DNA of 64,000 bases, from the NCBI GenBank assembly GCA_023411395.1, contig JAEYOV010000007.1, positions 116,601 to 180,600 on the forward strand, read 5' to 3'. Source of the DNA: Bacillota bacterium (lineage in GTDB: Bacteria; Bacillota; Clostridia; Christensenellales; Aristaeellaceae). Below are positions 1-8,642 of this stretch, piece after piece (position 1 is the stretch's first letter; the number at the start of each line of letters is the position of its first letter). The notes under the pieces were generated by a model. It worked only from the letters and a program-made list of their open reading frames with translations, ran no database searches and was not told the origin of the DNA. The position numbers and the translations under genes are program-made.

Positions 1-342
1 ATATTGCCCCTGACGCTGGTCAAGTGCCGCCCCATTGGCATGATCATGATGGTGGACGGGGACTCGGCGGATGAAAAGATCATCGCCGTGCCTGTGGGCG
101 ACCCGTCCATGGCGGAGTACACGGACATCAGTCAGCTTCCCCAGCACACCTTTTCGGAGATCAGCCACTTTTTTGAGGTGTACAAGAGCCTGGAGGGCAA
201 AAAAACGGCGGTGAAGAGCACCACCGGGCGGGATGAAGCCCGGCAGGTCATACAATCGGCCATCATCAGCTACAATCAGCGGCTTTCATTAGGAGACGGC
301 TCCGTCTGCGCCGGCGGCGGGGAGACAAAGGATACACCATGA
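1..342 (+). CDS. ppa: Inorganic pyrophosphatase, C-terminal part
   Basis: This is the last 113 codons of a soluble family I inorganic pyrophosphatase, which hydrolyses PPi to phosphate in the cytoplasm. The reading frame is open from base 1, so the N-terminal part lies outside the window. Family features that remain are the stretch around CRPIGMIMMVDGD, the segment IIAVPVGDP and the motif ISHFFEVYKSLEGKKT, all typical of the C-terminal half of the fold. The stop overlaps the start of the next gene (ATGA at 339-342), so the two are probably cotranscribed. The tail after the last helix is rich in Gly/Ser/Asp and probably disordered. Confidence 0.9.
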   Translation: MLPLTLVKCRPIGMIMMVDGDSADEKIIAVPVGDPSMAEYTDISQLPQHTFSEISHFFEVYKSLEGKKTAVKSTTGRDEARQVIQSAIISYNQRLSLGDGSVCAGGGETKDTP

Positions 343-683
343 ACATTCAAATTTATGTCAGCAAGAAAAACTTTGATGTGCAAAAGGCCGAGCGCTTTTT
401 CAAGGAGCGGCGCATCCCCTATCAATTGGTGGATTTGAAGCGCCATCCCCTTGGGGCAAGGGAATTGCAGCTTTTTGCCCAGAAGCTCACCGCCAGGGCG
501 CTTGTGGACCGGGAGGACAAAAAGGTGAAGGAGCATCCCGTTTGCTACGCGCCAAATGATGAAGTCATCCTGGCGGAGCTTTTGCAAAATCCTTCCCTGA
601 TGCGTTCCCCGCTTACGCGCAACGGCAGCAAGGTTACCCTGGGCGCTGCGGAGGAAGTCTGGACCGCCTGGCTCAGTGAATAG
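339..683 (+). CDS. ArsC/Spx-like thioredoxin-fold protein without the usual cysteine
   Basis: A 114-residue protein of the arsenate reductase (ArsC/Spx/YffB) family. The N-terminal strand and helix (IQIYVSKKNFDVQKAERFF) match the family, but Asn11 sits where the redox Cys of the KKC motif normally lies, and no Cys is present nearby. Arsenate reduction by the usual mechanism is therefore unlikely. A binding or regulatory role is possible. The C-terminal part has the NPSLMRSPLTRNG segment that corresponds to the conserved RP loop region of the family. Translation is coupled to the pyrophosphatase gene by a 4-base overlap. Family assignment is firm; function is unknown. Confidence 0.75.
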   Translation: MNIQIYVSKKNFDVQKAERFFKERRIPYQLVDLKRHPLGARELQLFAQKLTARALVDREDKKVKEHPVCYAPNDEVILAELLQNPSLMRSPLTRNGSKVTLGAAEEVWTAWLSE

Positions 684-714
684 CATAATCCAATAGCGCA
701 AAAGAGGTGTTCGT

Positions 715-3567
715 ATGCATGGCAAGCTCTCCCTCCAAAGCCGGCTTACCGCCTGCTTCCTGGCCTTTTCCGTGCTGCCGCTTTTGACGTTCTTCCTTGT
801 GTTTTTCCCCTATCTTCGGGGGAGCATGCTCAAAAGCCGGATGGCCGCCTTGGAGGGGTTGGCCAACGCCAATGTCAGCGACCTGGAGCAGATGGGCGAT
901 TCCATCCTGCGGGAGGGGGAACGGCTGTCCCTTGATCCGCGGGTGCTGGGCGTGCTGAACGCGCCCGCGGGAGAAAACGGCGCCCAGGTGAAAAACCACG
1001 CGGAAAGTTATCTCAAGTCCATGGTCAATGAAAGCTGCCGGGGCGCGGCGCTTGTCAAGGCCGGGTGGAAGATTGCCGCCGCCAGCGACGCCACGGCGTA
1101 TACGGGAGAGGCCCTGGCACTGCTGCTGGGCACAGACGGGTCCTTCAGCGGCCAGCGGGAGGTCAGCGGGCTTCTGCCTTCGGTTGCGGCTCCCGGAGAG
1201 CAATCCATTTATTTCACCGTGCCCATCCTGTCGGGCAGCAGCCTTTTGGGAACGCTGGTTCGGGAAATGCCCCTGGGCGTGCTGGATCGCAAGACCTCAT
1301 CGCTTCAACAGGGGGAAACGGGACGGATGATGCTGGTGGACCAAAGCGGCATGATCCTTTCCCACACGGACCGGGGGCAGGTGGGAAAGGCGCTTGAAAG
1401 CGCCAGGCTGCTTTCGGTGTTCACAAACTTTCAAAACGGCCTCATGGAGCGCAGCGGCAACGGCAGCACGCCGCTTTTCGGCGCGCAGCAGGGGTACGGC
1501 TACCGCATCCTTGGCAACATGCCCTGGATGCTCGTTGTCTATCAGGCGGAAAGTGAGCTAAGGTCCCAGGAGGTCCTCATCGTGCTGTTCGCGGTGCTGG
1601 CCACCCTGGGGCTTTCGCTTTTGAGCTTCCTCATCAGCCGCATCGTATCCCGCAGCCTGGTTTTCCCCCTAAAGCGCCTGAACGCTGCCTTCCGGCAGAT
1701 CGGCTTCAACCAGTTCACGCCCTTAAAGCCGGGCGGCACATCGGAAATGGTGGAGCTGGCGGAGGGCTACAATACCATGATCGGCCTGCTGGAAAGGAAT
1801 ATTACGCGGCTGAGCGATTCCAACCGGCAACTGGCCACCACCATCGCGGAGCTGGAGGTGGAACGGGACAGGATGCAGTTTTTGCAGGATGTTCCCGGCG
1901 GCGTTGGCGTGCGAAGGGCCGGCGTGGAATTCAACCTGCTGTCCGGGGAGTTTTTGGCGGACGATTCCTTTTATGCCATGCTGCACCTGAACCGCTCAGT
2001 CACGAAACTGTCCTTGGATGAATTCTTGAATAACATGGCCGAGCCGGAGGACGCTGCCGCCCTTCGTGAAAGCATTGAGCAGCAGGCGGATCAGATCCAC
2101 CGGCTTGTGCGCGTCCATACCCTGGAAGGAATGCTGTGGGTGCAGGTTCACGCAAGGGTCTTCTACAACACCCAGAGTACGCCCACCAAGGTTTCCGCAA
2201 CGCTTCTGGATGTGACAGACGATTATAAGGCGCCCGGCGCGGACGCGCTCACCGACAGCGCCACGGGCCTGAATACGAAAGTGCCCTTCATGAGGGCGCT
2301 GGAAGAAAGCCTTGCGGAGGAGGAAACCCGCAGGGAGGGCGGCATGGTGGTTTGCCTGGCGCTGAAAAACCTGCCTCGGGAGGATGCGCAGCGCATGGCG
2401 TATGTGCTGGCGCTGCGCTTAAGCGCCGACCGGCTCCGGGCGTTTGCGGGGCCGGAGGGCATGGCCGCCAGGTTCTTTGATGACCGCTTCCTTTTGCACC
2501 TGCCCCGCTGCGGTACCGTGTCCATGGCGGAAGGGCGCATGGCGGAACTGAGCCAAATCCTCTCCGCCCCCATTCCCTATCAAAAAGCCTCCCTCTCCCT
2601 GAAAATGCTGGCGGGCGTATCGCTGTATCCGCAAAAGGAGGTTACCGCCGAACTGCTTGTCAGCCAGGCGCAAACTGCCCTGTCCGCCGCCGCCGCGCTG
2701 GAGGGCGCGAGCTGGACGCTGTATGATGTCACAAGGCAGGCGGAGGATGCCGATACCGCCCGGGTGACGCTGGAAAGCGCGCTGCGCAGCCGCCGCATTG
2801 TGGAGGCGCTGTCCACCTTCCAGCCCGACAATTCCCTGTCGCTGGAGTACCAGCCCATCATACATCTGGCCACGGGCCATGCGGTGGGTTTTGAATGCAC
2901 CGTAAGGCTTACGGTGGAGGAACTGGGCATGGTCTCCGCCGGCGAACTGATCCCCCTGGCGGAAGCCAATGGCCTGATGCTGCCGGTGGGCCGCTATGTT
3001 TTGAGGGAGGCTTGCCGCCAGATCCGCCACTTGCGCCAGCGGCAGGATCAGGAATTGTATGTGTCGGTGAACATAAGCGCCGTGCAGCTCAAGCAGGCGG
3101 ACTTTGCCGACACCGTGTATCTCGCGCTGAAGGAAGCGGGGCTTAACGGTACCGCGCTGCAACTGGAAATATCCGAACGGATCATGGATGTGTTCATGGC
3201 CCAGGCGGATAAGCTGCACGTGCTCCGCCGGATGGGCGTTCGCATCGCCCTGGACGATTACGGCGCCGGCACCGGCCAGCTTACCCATTTGTACAATATG
3301 CCCCTGGATGTTTTGAAGGTGGACAAAAGCTTTTTAACCGGCGCCTCCGCCAGCCAGGGCAAGGAGTTCATTTTAAAGACGCTGGTGGATCTGGCCCACA
3401 ACCTGAACCTGCAGGTGGCCGCCGTGGGCGTGGAGCATTTCAAGCGCCTGAACACGCTGATGAAGCTGAACTACGACATGGCCCAGGGCTATCACTTCTG
3501 CCCGCCCCTCAACCCCACCGCCCTGGAGGTGTTCCTGGATACAAGGGCGGAGGAAGGGAGCAGGTAG
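715..3567 (+). CDS. Membrane sensor with degenerate GGDEF and EAL domains
   Basis: A 950-residue cyclic-di-GMP-type signalling protein. A membrane helix at about 10-32 is followed by an extracytoplasmic Cache-like sensor (about 35-275), a second helix (about 280-303), a HAMP-like region, a PAS-like stretch (about 385-500), a GGDEF-like domain (about 510-680) and an EAL domain (about 705-935). The GGDEF signature reads FFDDRF, so cyclase activity is not expected. In the EAL domain the signature is ECT, and the loop normally reading AEGVE reads AVGVE, losing a catalytic glutamate, although SVNIS, LEISE and LDDYGAG are recognisable. It is probably a c-di-GMP binding or protein-binding receptor rather than an enzyme. 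A GGTG-type RBS (aaaagaggtgttcgt) precedes the ATG. Confidence 0.85.
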   Translation: MHGKLSLQSRLTACFLAFSVLPLLTFFLVFFPYLRGSMLKSRMAALEGLANANVSDLEQMGDSILREGERLSLDPRVLGVLNAPAGENGAQVKNHAESYLKSMVNESCRGAALVKAGWKIAAASDATAYTGEALALLLGTDGSFSGQREVSGLLPSVAAPGEQSIYFTVPILSGSSLLGTLVREMPLGVLDRKTSSLQQGETGRMMLVDQSGMILSHTDRGQVGKALESARLLSVFTNFQNGLMERSGNGSTPLFGAQQGYGYRILGNMPWMLVVYQAESELRSQEVLIVLFAVLATLGLSLLSFLISRIVSRSLVFPLKRLNAAFRQIGFNQFTPLKPGGTSEMVELAEGYNTMIGLLERNITRLSDSNRQLATTIAELEVERDRMQFLQDVPGGVGVRRAGVEFNLLSGEFLADDSFYAMLHLNRSVTKLSLDEFLNNMAEPEDAAALRESIEQQADQIHRLVRVHTLEGMLWVQVHARVFYNTQSTPTKVSATLLDVTDDYKAPGADALTDSATGLNTKVPFMRALEESLAEEETRREGGMVVCLALKNLPREDAQRMAYVLALRLSADRLRAFAGPEGMAARFFDDRFLLHLPRCGTVSMAEGRMAELSQILSAPIPYQKASLSLKMLAGVSLYPQKEVTAELLVSQAQTALSAAAALEGASWTLYDVTRQAEDADTARVTLESALRSRRIVEALSTFQPDNSLSLEYQPIIHLATGHAVGFECTVRLTVEELGMVSAGELIPLAEANGLMLPVGRYVLREACRQIRHLRQRQDQELYVSVNISAVQLKQADFADTVYLALKEAGLNGTALQLEISERIMDVFMAQADKLHVLRRMGVRIALDDYGAGTGQLTHLYNMPLDVLKVDKSFLTGASASQGKEFILKTLVDLAHNLNLQVAAVGVEHFKRLNTLMKLNYDMAQGYHFCPPLNPTALEVFLDTRAEEGSR

Positions 3568-3580
3568 GAAAGACGCGGCA

Positions 3581-3641
3581 CTTGCGGGAAGGGGAATTTT
3601 TGTAAAAATTCCCCTTCCCACATCCATCCCCCAAAACTTCA
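3581..3641. repeat. Dispersed hairpin repeat, form without cassette
   Basis: A perfect 16-bp inverted repeat (3586-3601 and 3604-3619, arms GGGAAGGGGAATTTTT) with a 2-base loop, followed by ACATCCATCCCCCAAAACTT. The same sequence in reverse complement flanks the cassette at 33003-33147, so this is the uninterrupted form of that repeat. It may also terminate transcription after the EAL gene, although no T-tract follows the stem on the + strand. Confidence 0.75.
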
Positions 3642-3844
3642 TAAGGAATTTCCCACGTTATATTTTTTAACCGCCCCAAAATAGTGTGCAATATGAAGGC
3701 TTCCCCGTTCTATGATCTGATGAAAGATGAGCGAATTGCTGTTTCAGAATTTTTTGTATATCTTTAAGCCGTCATAGTAAGGAAGACCTGATGGAATACC
3801 TATATCTTTGATACATTACTCAATAGGTGGGAGCTAAGTAAAGT

Positions 3845-5356
3845 ATGAAGCAAAACATATACGACATAGCCATCATTGGCGCCGGGATCGTTGGTGTCTC
3901 CATTGCACGCAGGCTTTCCAGGTATAGCTTGCGCATCTGCATCCTGGAAAGGGAACCGGATGTGGCCATGGGAGCTACCAAGGCCAACAGCGCCATCGTC
4001 CACGGCGGATACGCGGAAAGCAGCGACAAGCTCAAGGGCCGGCTATGCCATCAGGGCCGGGTGCAGTACGCAAAGCTTGGCAGCGAGCTTCACTTCGGTT
4101 TCAGGGAAACGGGCTCCCTGGTATTCACCACCCAGCCGGAAGACCTGCCGAAGTTGGAGGCATTGCTTGCAAACGGCAGGCGCAACGGACTTGACGACCT
4201 GGAAATGCTGGGCAGGGAGCAGGTATTGCATCTGGAACCGAACCTGAATCCCAACGTGCTGTACGCGCTGTACTGCAAGGGCGCGGGCATCTGTTCCCCT
4301 TACGAAATGGCCATTGCCCTGGCGGAAAACGCCGTGGCAAACGGCGCGGAACTGTTTTTGAATGAACCTGTCACAGGGATCACGAAGCAGGATGAGCTGT
4401 TCACCCTCACAACGCCCAAAAGGCAGGTTCAAGCCAGGTTCGTGGTCAATTGTGCCGGCATAGACGCGGCGGAAGTATCCGCCATGGCCGCTCCCACGGA
4501 TTTTGAGATCAAGCCCCGCACCGGGGAATACATCCTGCTGAACCGTGGTTCGGGCAAGGTGCTGAACACCGTCGTCTTTCAGATGCCCACCCCCATGGGC
4601 AAGGGCATACTGGTCACGCCCACCGTTCACGGCAATCTTCTCATCGGGCCGGACGCCATCGACGAGCCGGGCACCTACAACCGTTCCACCCATGTTAAGC
4701 GGCTGGCGGAAATCTATTTTCACGCGCTGAACACCACCGGAAAAATCAACCTCAACCAGTTCATCCGCAGCTTTGCCGGGGTAAGGGCGGCCGCCACGGG
4801 GGACGACTTCATCATAGAGGAATCGAAAACAAAGGGCTTTATCCAGGCAGCCGGCATCCAGTCGCCGGGGCTGACGGCCGCCCCCGCCATCGCGGACAGG
4901 GTGGTGGAGCTCCTGTCCGATTCAGGGCTTGCCCTTGTGCCGAAAGATGACTATAACCCATACCGCGAACCGATCATTGAAACGGACAAAAAAATGCGCC
5001 CCCTTAAGGAAGCGGAGCGCCTGATCGCCCTGCCCTCCGGAGAAGAGCGAATCATCTGCCGCTGCGAACAGGTGACGGAGGGCACGATCCTAAGCGCCTT
5101 GCGCCGGGGCATCCCGGTGACCACCGTGGATGGCATCAAGCGCCGCACTAGGGCATCGATGGGCTTTTGCCAGGGGGATTTTTGCCGCTCACGCTTTATG
5201 GCGCTGATGGAAAGGGAATACGGCGAGCATATCTCCGCAAAGACCGATGTGGAGCTTTGCGGCGCAACGCGGGTCACCAAACAGGAACTGCTGGATTATG
5301 TCGAAGATTTCAAGAAAGAATTGCTGGACTATATGAAAGAATCCAAAAAAGATTAG
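3845..5356 (+). CDS. GlpA-like FAD-dependent oxidoreductase with BFD-type [2Fe-2S] domain
   Basis: A 503-residue flavoprotein of the DAO/glycerol-3-phosphate dehydrogenase family. The N-terminus has the dinucleotide-binding motif GAGIVG. The C-terminus carries a BFD-like [2Fe-2S] domain with Cys405, Cys407, Cys442 and Cys447 (CRC...FCQGDFC). This architecture is that of anaerobic GlpA, which oxidises sn-glycerol 3-phosphate to dihydroxyacetone phosphate; related members act on 2-hydroxyacids. In many Clostridia such a gene is followed by a second flavoprotein and a DUF1667 gene, but here it stands alone. Substrate is therefore not certain. The upstream 200 bases hold no other gene. The start ATG follows a weak RBS (gggagctaagtaaagt). 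Confidence 0.82.
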   Translation: MKQNIYDIAIIGAGIVGVSIARRLSRYSLRICILEREPDVAMGATKANSAIVHGGYAESSDKLKGRLCHQGRVQYAKLGSELHFGFRETGSLVFTTQPEDLPKLEALLANGRRNGLDDLEMLGREQVLHLEPNLNPNVLYALYCKGAGICSPYEMAIALAENAVANGAELFLNEPVTGITKQDELFTLTTPKRQVQARFVVNCAGIDAAEVSAMAAPTDFEIKPRTGEYILLNRGSGKVLNTVVFQMPTPMGKGILVTPTVHGNLLIGPDAIDEPGTYNRSTHVKRLAEIYFHALNTTGKINLNQFIRSFAGVRAAATGDDFIIEESKTKGFIQAAGIQSPGLTAAPAIADRVVELLSDSGLALVPKDDYNPYREPIIETDKKMRPLKEAERLIALPSGEERIICRCEQVTEGTILSALRRGIPVTTVDGIKRRTRASMGFCQGDFCRSRFMALMEREYGEHISAKTDVELCGATRVTKQELLDYVEDFKKELLDYMKESKKD

Positions 5357-5682
5357 ATGCGTTCACTTGTCCGGATAGACATCCCGTTACCATTTTTTAT
5401 CCCGTCATGTGACTCATCCGGTACTGTAGGGCGGGGGCTTGCCCCCGCCGCCCGTATTGTTTATAGGCCAGGTTGTATGGCTTCGATATTTGCGGCGGGG
5501 GTAGTTCGCCCCTACGGATGGCGTAATAAACCTATACGGCAGAGGTATGCGCGGGGGAGGAGGCTGTAACAAATGCGGGCGAACACAGCCCCCGCCCTAC
5601 TTGATTGCTGGGAAACCACTAATACCAATTCAAAATATTAACGCGCCGTTGCGGCGGTACAAGCCGTGGATGATATACCATA
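5357..5682. other. Intergenic region between convergent genes
   Basis: No gene is supported here. The stretch holds the MITE-like element at 5426-5600, and small ORFs crossing it have no recognisable content. Confidence 0.6.
5426..5600. repeat. MITE-like element with 14-bp terminal inverted repeats
   Basis: The ends are exact inverted repeats of 14 bp: GTAGGGCGGGGGCT at 5426-5439 and AGCCCCCGCCCTAC at 5587-5600. The left end continues into a strong GC hairpin (GGGGGCttGCCCCC), and a second imperfect palindrome lies near 5490-5518. No coding content is seen. The 175-bp size, perfect ends and position between two convergent genes fit a miniature mobile element or a paired palindromic repeat. 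No obvious target duplication was found. Confidence 0.6.
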
Positions 5683-6330
5683 TTATCCATGTCCGGTCTT
5701 CAGCGTTACCGCCGCCACAAGGAGGCTTACGCTTTTTGCCCCGGCTTTATACAGCGCCCTGGCGCACGCCCTGGCGGTGGCGCCGGTGGTGCACACGTCG
5801 TCCACCAGCAAAAGCCGCAGCCTCTTCACTTTGCCGCTGGTCTGAAAGGCATCCTCCATGTTCCTCATCCGCCGCTCCTTTTGAAGCTTTGCCTGCTGAC
5901 CCGTTTCCCTCAGGCGCACAAGGGCGGGAAGGACGGGGATATTTTTTTGTTCCCCCACCGCCAGGGCCAACAGCTCCGCCTGGTTGAAGCCGCGCTCCGC
6001 CTGCCTCGCCGCATGCAGCGGAACAGGCGTCAAAGCGTCAAAATCCTTCGGATCCAGGCAAGCTGCCATATCGCTGCCCAATACCTTTGCCGCGTCCCGG
6101 ACACAGTCGTATTTCAGACAGTGGATCAAATCCCTGGCCGCGCCCTCGTAAGGGTAAGGCGCATACACCTTTTCCACACCCTCCACAAAAAAGAAAATTT
6201 CCTGCTTTCTGATGGAGGAAAGCGCTTTCCGGCAGGGCAGACATAAATGGTCGCCCATGTTGTCCAGCCTCGGATGGCCGCAGCAATAGCAGCGGGCATA
6301 GGGCGGATAGAATACGTTCAGGATACCCAA
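5683..6330 (-). CDS. comF: ComF family phosphoribosyltransferase-like protein
   Basis: ComF proteins contribute to DNA uptake or recombination during competence, although the exact biochemical role is not settled. The N-terminus has a four-Cys zinc motif (CYCCG...CLPC). The C-terminal half has the PRPP-binding loop LLVDDVCTTGAT typical of type I phosphoribosyltransferases. The frame is open further upstream to a TTG at 6357. I chose the TTG at 6330 because GAAGGAG at 6339-6345 lies 8 bases before it and the resulting N-terminus (GILNVFYPP) matches ComF proteins. It overlaps the end of recD2 by 13 bases, so the two are one transcription unit, a common ComF-helicase link. Confidence 0.88.
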   Translation of the reverse strand: MGILNVFYPPYARCYCCGHPRLDNMGDHLCLPCRKALSSIRKQEIFFFVEGVEKVYAPYPYEGAARDLIHCLKYDCVRDAAKVLGSDMAACLDPKDFDALTPVPLHAARQAERGFNQAELLALAVGEQKNIPVLPALVRLRETGQQAKLQKERRMRNMEDAFQTSGKVKRLRLLLVDDVCTTGATARACARALYKAGAKSVSLLVAAVTLKTGHG

Positions 6331-8555
6331 CCCACCCACTCCTTCAACTGGCGGCAAAGCGTGGTGTAGCGCCTGGCAATGTGGTTGTTGCGCACCATGG
6401 CCTCAATGACCTCCTCCCGGCCCACCAGCACCACAAGCTGCCGGGCCCTGGTGATGGCGGTATACAAGAGGTTCCGCGTCAGCAGCATGGGCGGACCGCC
6501 CACCACCGGCAGCACCACCACGGGAAACTCGCTGCCCTGGCTTTTGTGCACCGACAGGCAGTAGGCCAGCTCCAGCGATTCCCGCTGCTGCTCCTCGTAA
6601 TCCACCAACCTGTCCTCATCAAAGCGTACGGTCAAGGTCCGGTCCTCCGGATCGATGGCCTCGATAAAGCCCACGTCCCCGTTGAAGATGCCCTGGCCCT
6701 CTTCCCAGGCGGTGCCGTTCTGCCTTCGCCATTCGATTTGATAATCGTTTTTCGTCTGCATCACCTTGTCGCCCACCCGAAACAGCATATCGCCAAACAC
6801 CAGGGAGGGCTTGCCCATCTGCGGGGGATTCAGCGCCTCCTGCAGCAGGCGGTTTAGCGCCCACACGCCGCACTCGCCCTTTTTGGTGGGCGACAATACC
6901 TGGATTTGCCTAACTGCGCCAAGCAGCCTATCCTTTTCATCCATGCCCAAAAAGGAAGGCAGCCGCTGGGTGCAAAGCGCAACAATGGCATGTGCCGCCT
7001 CGCTCAGAACCGTCTTTTTCTCCAGGAACACATCGGTATTCCGGCCGTTTAAAATGGGCATTTCGCCCCCGTTGATGCGGTGGGCGTTCAGAACAATCAT
7101 GCTGTTTTCATCCTGGCGGAAGATTTCCACAAGCCGCACGCTGGGCACGGCCTCGCTTTTTAATATATCCCCCAGCACGTTCCCCGGCCCCACGGGAGGC
7201 AATTGATCCGCGTCCCCTACCAGGATCAGCCTTGTGCCAGGCGTGATGGCACGGAGCAGGCTTCGCATCAGCAGGATGTCCACCATGGACATTTCATCCA
7301 CGATGACGCAGTTGGCTTCCAGGGGGTTGTCCTGCCCCCTTGCAAAGCTTCCCTCGTCGCCGCCGTACTCCAGCATGCGGTGGATGGTTTTCGCCTCCAC
7401 CCCGGTGGCCTCGGTCATGCGCTTGGCCGCTCGACCGGAAGGTGCGCACAAAAGCACCTCCCCCTCCTTGGAAAGAAGGCGGATGATGCAGTTGATGATG
7501 GTCGTCTTGCCTGTGCCGGGGCCGCCGGTGATCACCAGCACGCCCTCATCCACCGCCGCCTGGACCGCCTTGCGCTGCAAAGCGCTGAAGGCTACGCCCT
7601 TTCCCTTTTCAAACTGCCCGATGGCCTCCTGGGCGCCGCTGCTCCTGCGATAAGGCAGCGCCGCCATCAGTTCGTGCAGCCGCTGGGCCACCTCCCGTTC
7701 GGCGTGGAGGTACTGGGGCAGGTAGATCCCCTGCTCCTGATCCTCCGTGGCGGAGACGATCATCTCCCGGCGGAGCAAAAGCTCCGCCAGCGCCACCGAT
7801 ACCAGTTCTTCGCTCACGCGCAGGAGCTTTACCGTGCGGCTTATCAGTTCCTCCCGGGGCAGATACACATGCCCGCCGGTGGAAGCCGCGTCCTGCAGCA
7901 CATACTTCAGCGCACATTTCACCCTGTGGGGCGAATCGGCCGCCATGCCCATCGATAGCGCGATGCGGTCCGCGGTGAGAAAGCCGATGCCTTCTATATC
8001 CTCCACCAGGCGGTAGGGGTTTTCCCTAATCACCGCCTGCACCTGGTCGCCGTACAGCCGGCTGATCTTTACCGCCAGCGCGGCACTGACACCGTAGCTT
8101 TGCAAAAAAACCATGGCCTGGCGGGCATACATCTGCTCATGAAAGCTCTTTGCAATTTGCGCCGCCCGCTTGCGGCCGATCTTGGGCACGTCCGCCAGCC
8201 GTTCGGGGTGCTCGCTTAAAACATCCAGCGCATCCTTGCCAAAATAGGCCACCAGCAGCTTGGCCGTGGCCGGCCCCACGCCCTTGATCAGCCCCGAGCC
8301 CAGATACCGCTCGATGCCCAACAGCGTGGTGGGCTTTACGATTTCGCATGCGGCAGCCTTCCATTGCCGGCCGTATTGGGGATGATCCACCCAGCCGCCG
8401 GACAAAATGATCTGCTCCCCGGAGGAAAGCTCCGGCAACGCGCCCACCACCGTCACCTTTTCCCTGCCGGCGCGGACCTGCATGACCGTATAGCCGTTCT
8501 CCGCATTGCGGTAGGTGATGTCCGATACCGTCGCCTCCAACTGCTCCACAGGCAT
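6318..8555 (-). CDS. recD2: RecD2-type ATP-dependent DNA helicase
   Basis: A 745-residue superfamily 1B helicase of the RecD2/YrrC type, which works without RecBC in DNA repair. The N-terminal third contains helix-hairpin-helix segments (IGRKRAAQIAKSF, GIGFLTADRIALSM). The motor has Walker A GGPGTGKTT, motif II IVDEMSMVD, motif III GDADQLPPVGPG and the C-terminal VHKSQGSEF and LYTAITRARQLV motifs. Length and order are normal for RecD2. It is the first gene of a unit with comF. The promoter should lie in the divergent gap at 8556-8607, but I could not identify it confidently. Confidence 0.93.
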   Translation of the reverse strand: MPVEQLEATVSDITYRNAENGYTVMQVRAGREKVTVVGALPELSSGEQIILSGGWVDHPQYGRQWKAAACEIVKPTTLLGIERYLGSGLIKGVGPATAKLLVAYFGKDALDVLSEHPERLADVPKIGRKRAAQIAKSFHEQMYARQAMVFLQSYGVSAALAVKISRLYGDQVQAVIRENPYRLVEDIEGIGFLTADRIALSMGMAADSPHRVKCALKYVLQDAASTGGHVYLPREELISRTVKLLRVSEELVSVALAELLLRREMIVSATEDQEQGIYLPQYLHAEREVAQRLHELMAALPYRRSSGAQEAIGQFEKGKGVAFSALQRKAVQAAVDEGVLVITGGPGTGKTTIINCIIRLLSKEGEVLLCAPSGRAAKRMTEATGVEAKTIHRMLEYGGDEGSFARGQDNPLEANCVIVDEMSMVDILLMRSLLRAITPGTRLILVGDADQLPPVGPGNVLGDILKSEAVPSVRLVEIFRQDENSMIVLNAHRINGGEMPILNGRNTDVFLEKKTVLSEAAHAIVALCTQRLPSFLGMDEKDRLLGAVRQIQVLSPTKKGECGVWALNRLLQEALNPPQMGKPSLVFGDMLFRVGDKVMQTKNDYQIEWRRQNGTAWEEGQGIFNGDVGFIEAIDPEDRTLTVRFDEDRLVDYEEQQRESLELAYCLSVHKSQGSEFPVVVLPVVGGPPMLLTRNLLYTAITRARQLVVLVGREEVIEAMVRNNHIARRYTTLCRQLKEWVGWVS

Positions 8556-8607
8556 GCCCCGCTTCCAAAGCTTTCTATCCCAATGATTATACCACAGGCC
8601 CGGGGGC

Positions 8608-8636
8608 TTGACAAAGCGCTCTCACGCCGCTACAAT
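8608..8636 (+). promoter_or_regulatory. Sigma-A promoter of the ABC-F leader
   Basis: Consensus -35 TTGACA (8608-8613), 17-base spacer and -10 TACAAT (8631-8636). Transcription would start near 8643, leaving about 175 bases of untranslated leader before the ABC-F gene. Confidence 0.8.
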
Positions 8637-8642
8637 GATTAC

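Noticed and set aside
2419..3288. 289-codon open frame on the - strand inside the EAL-domain gene
   Set aside because: It is antisense to a clear coding gene, has no recognisable domain or RBS, and such long shadow frames are expected in GC-rich coding sequence.
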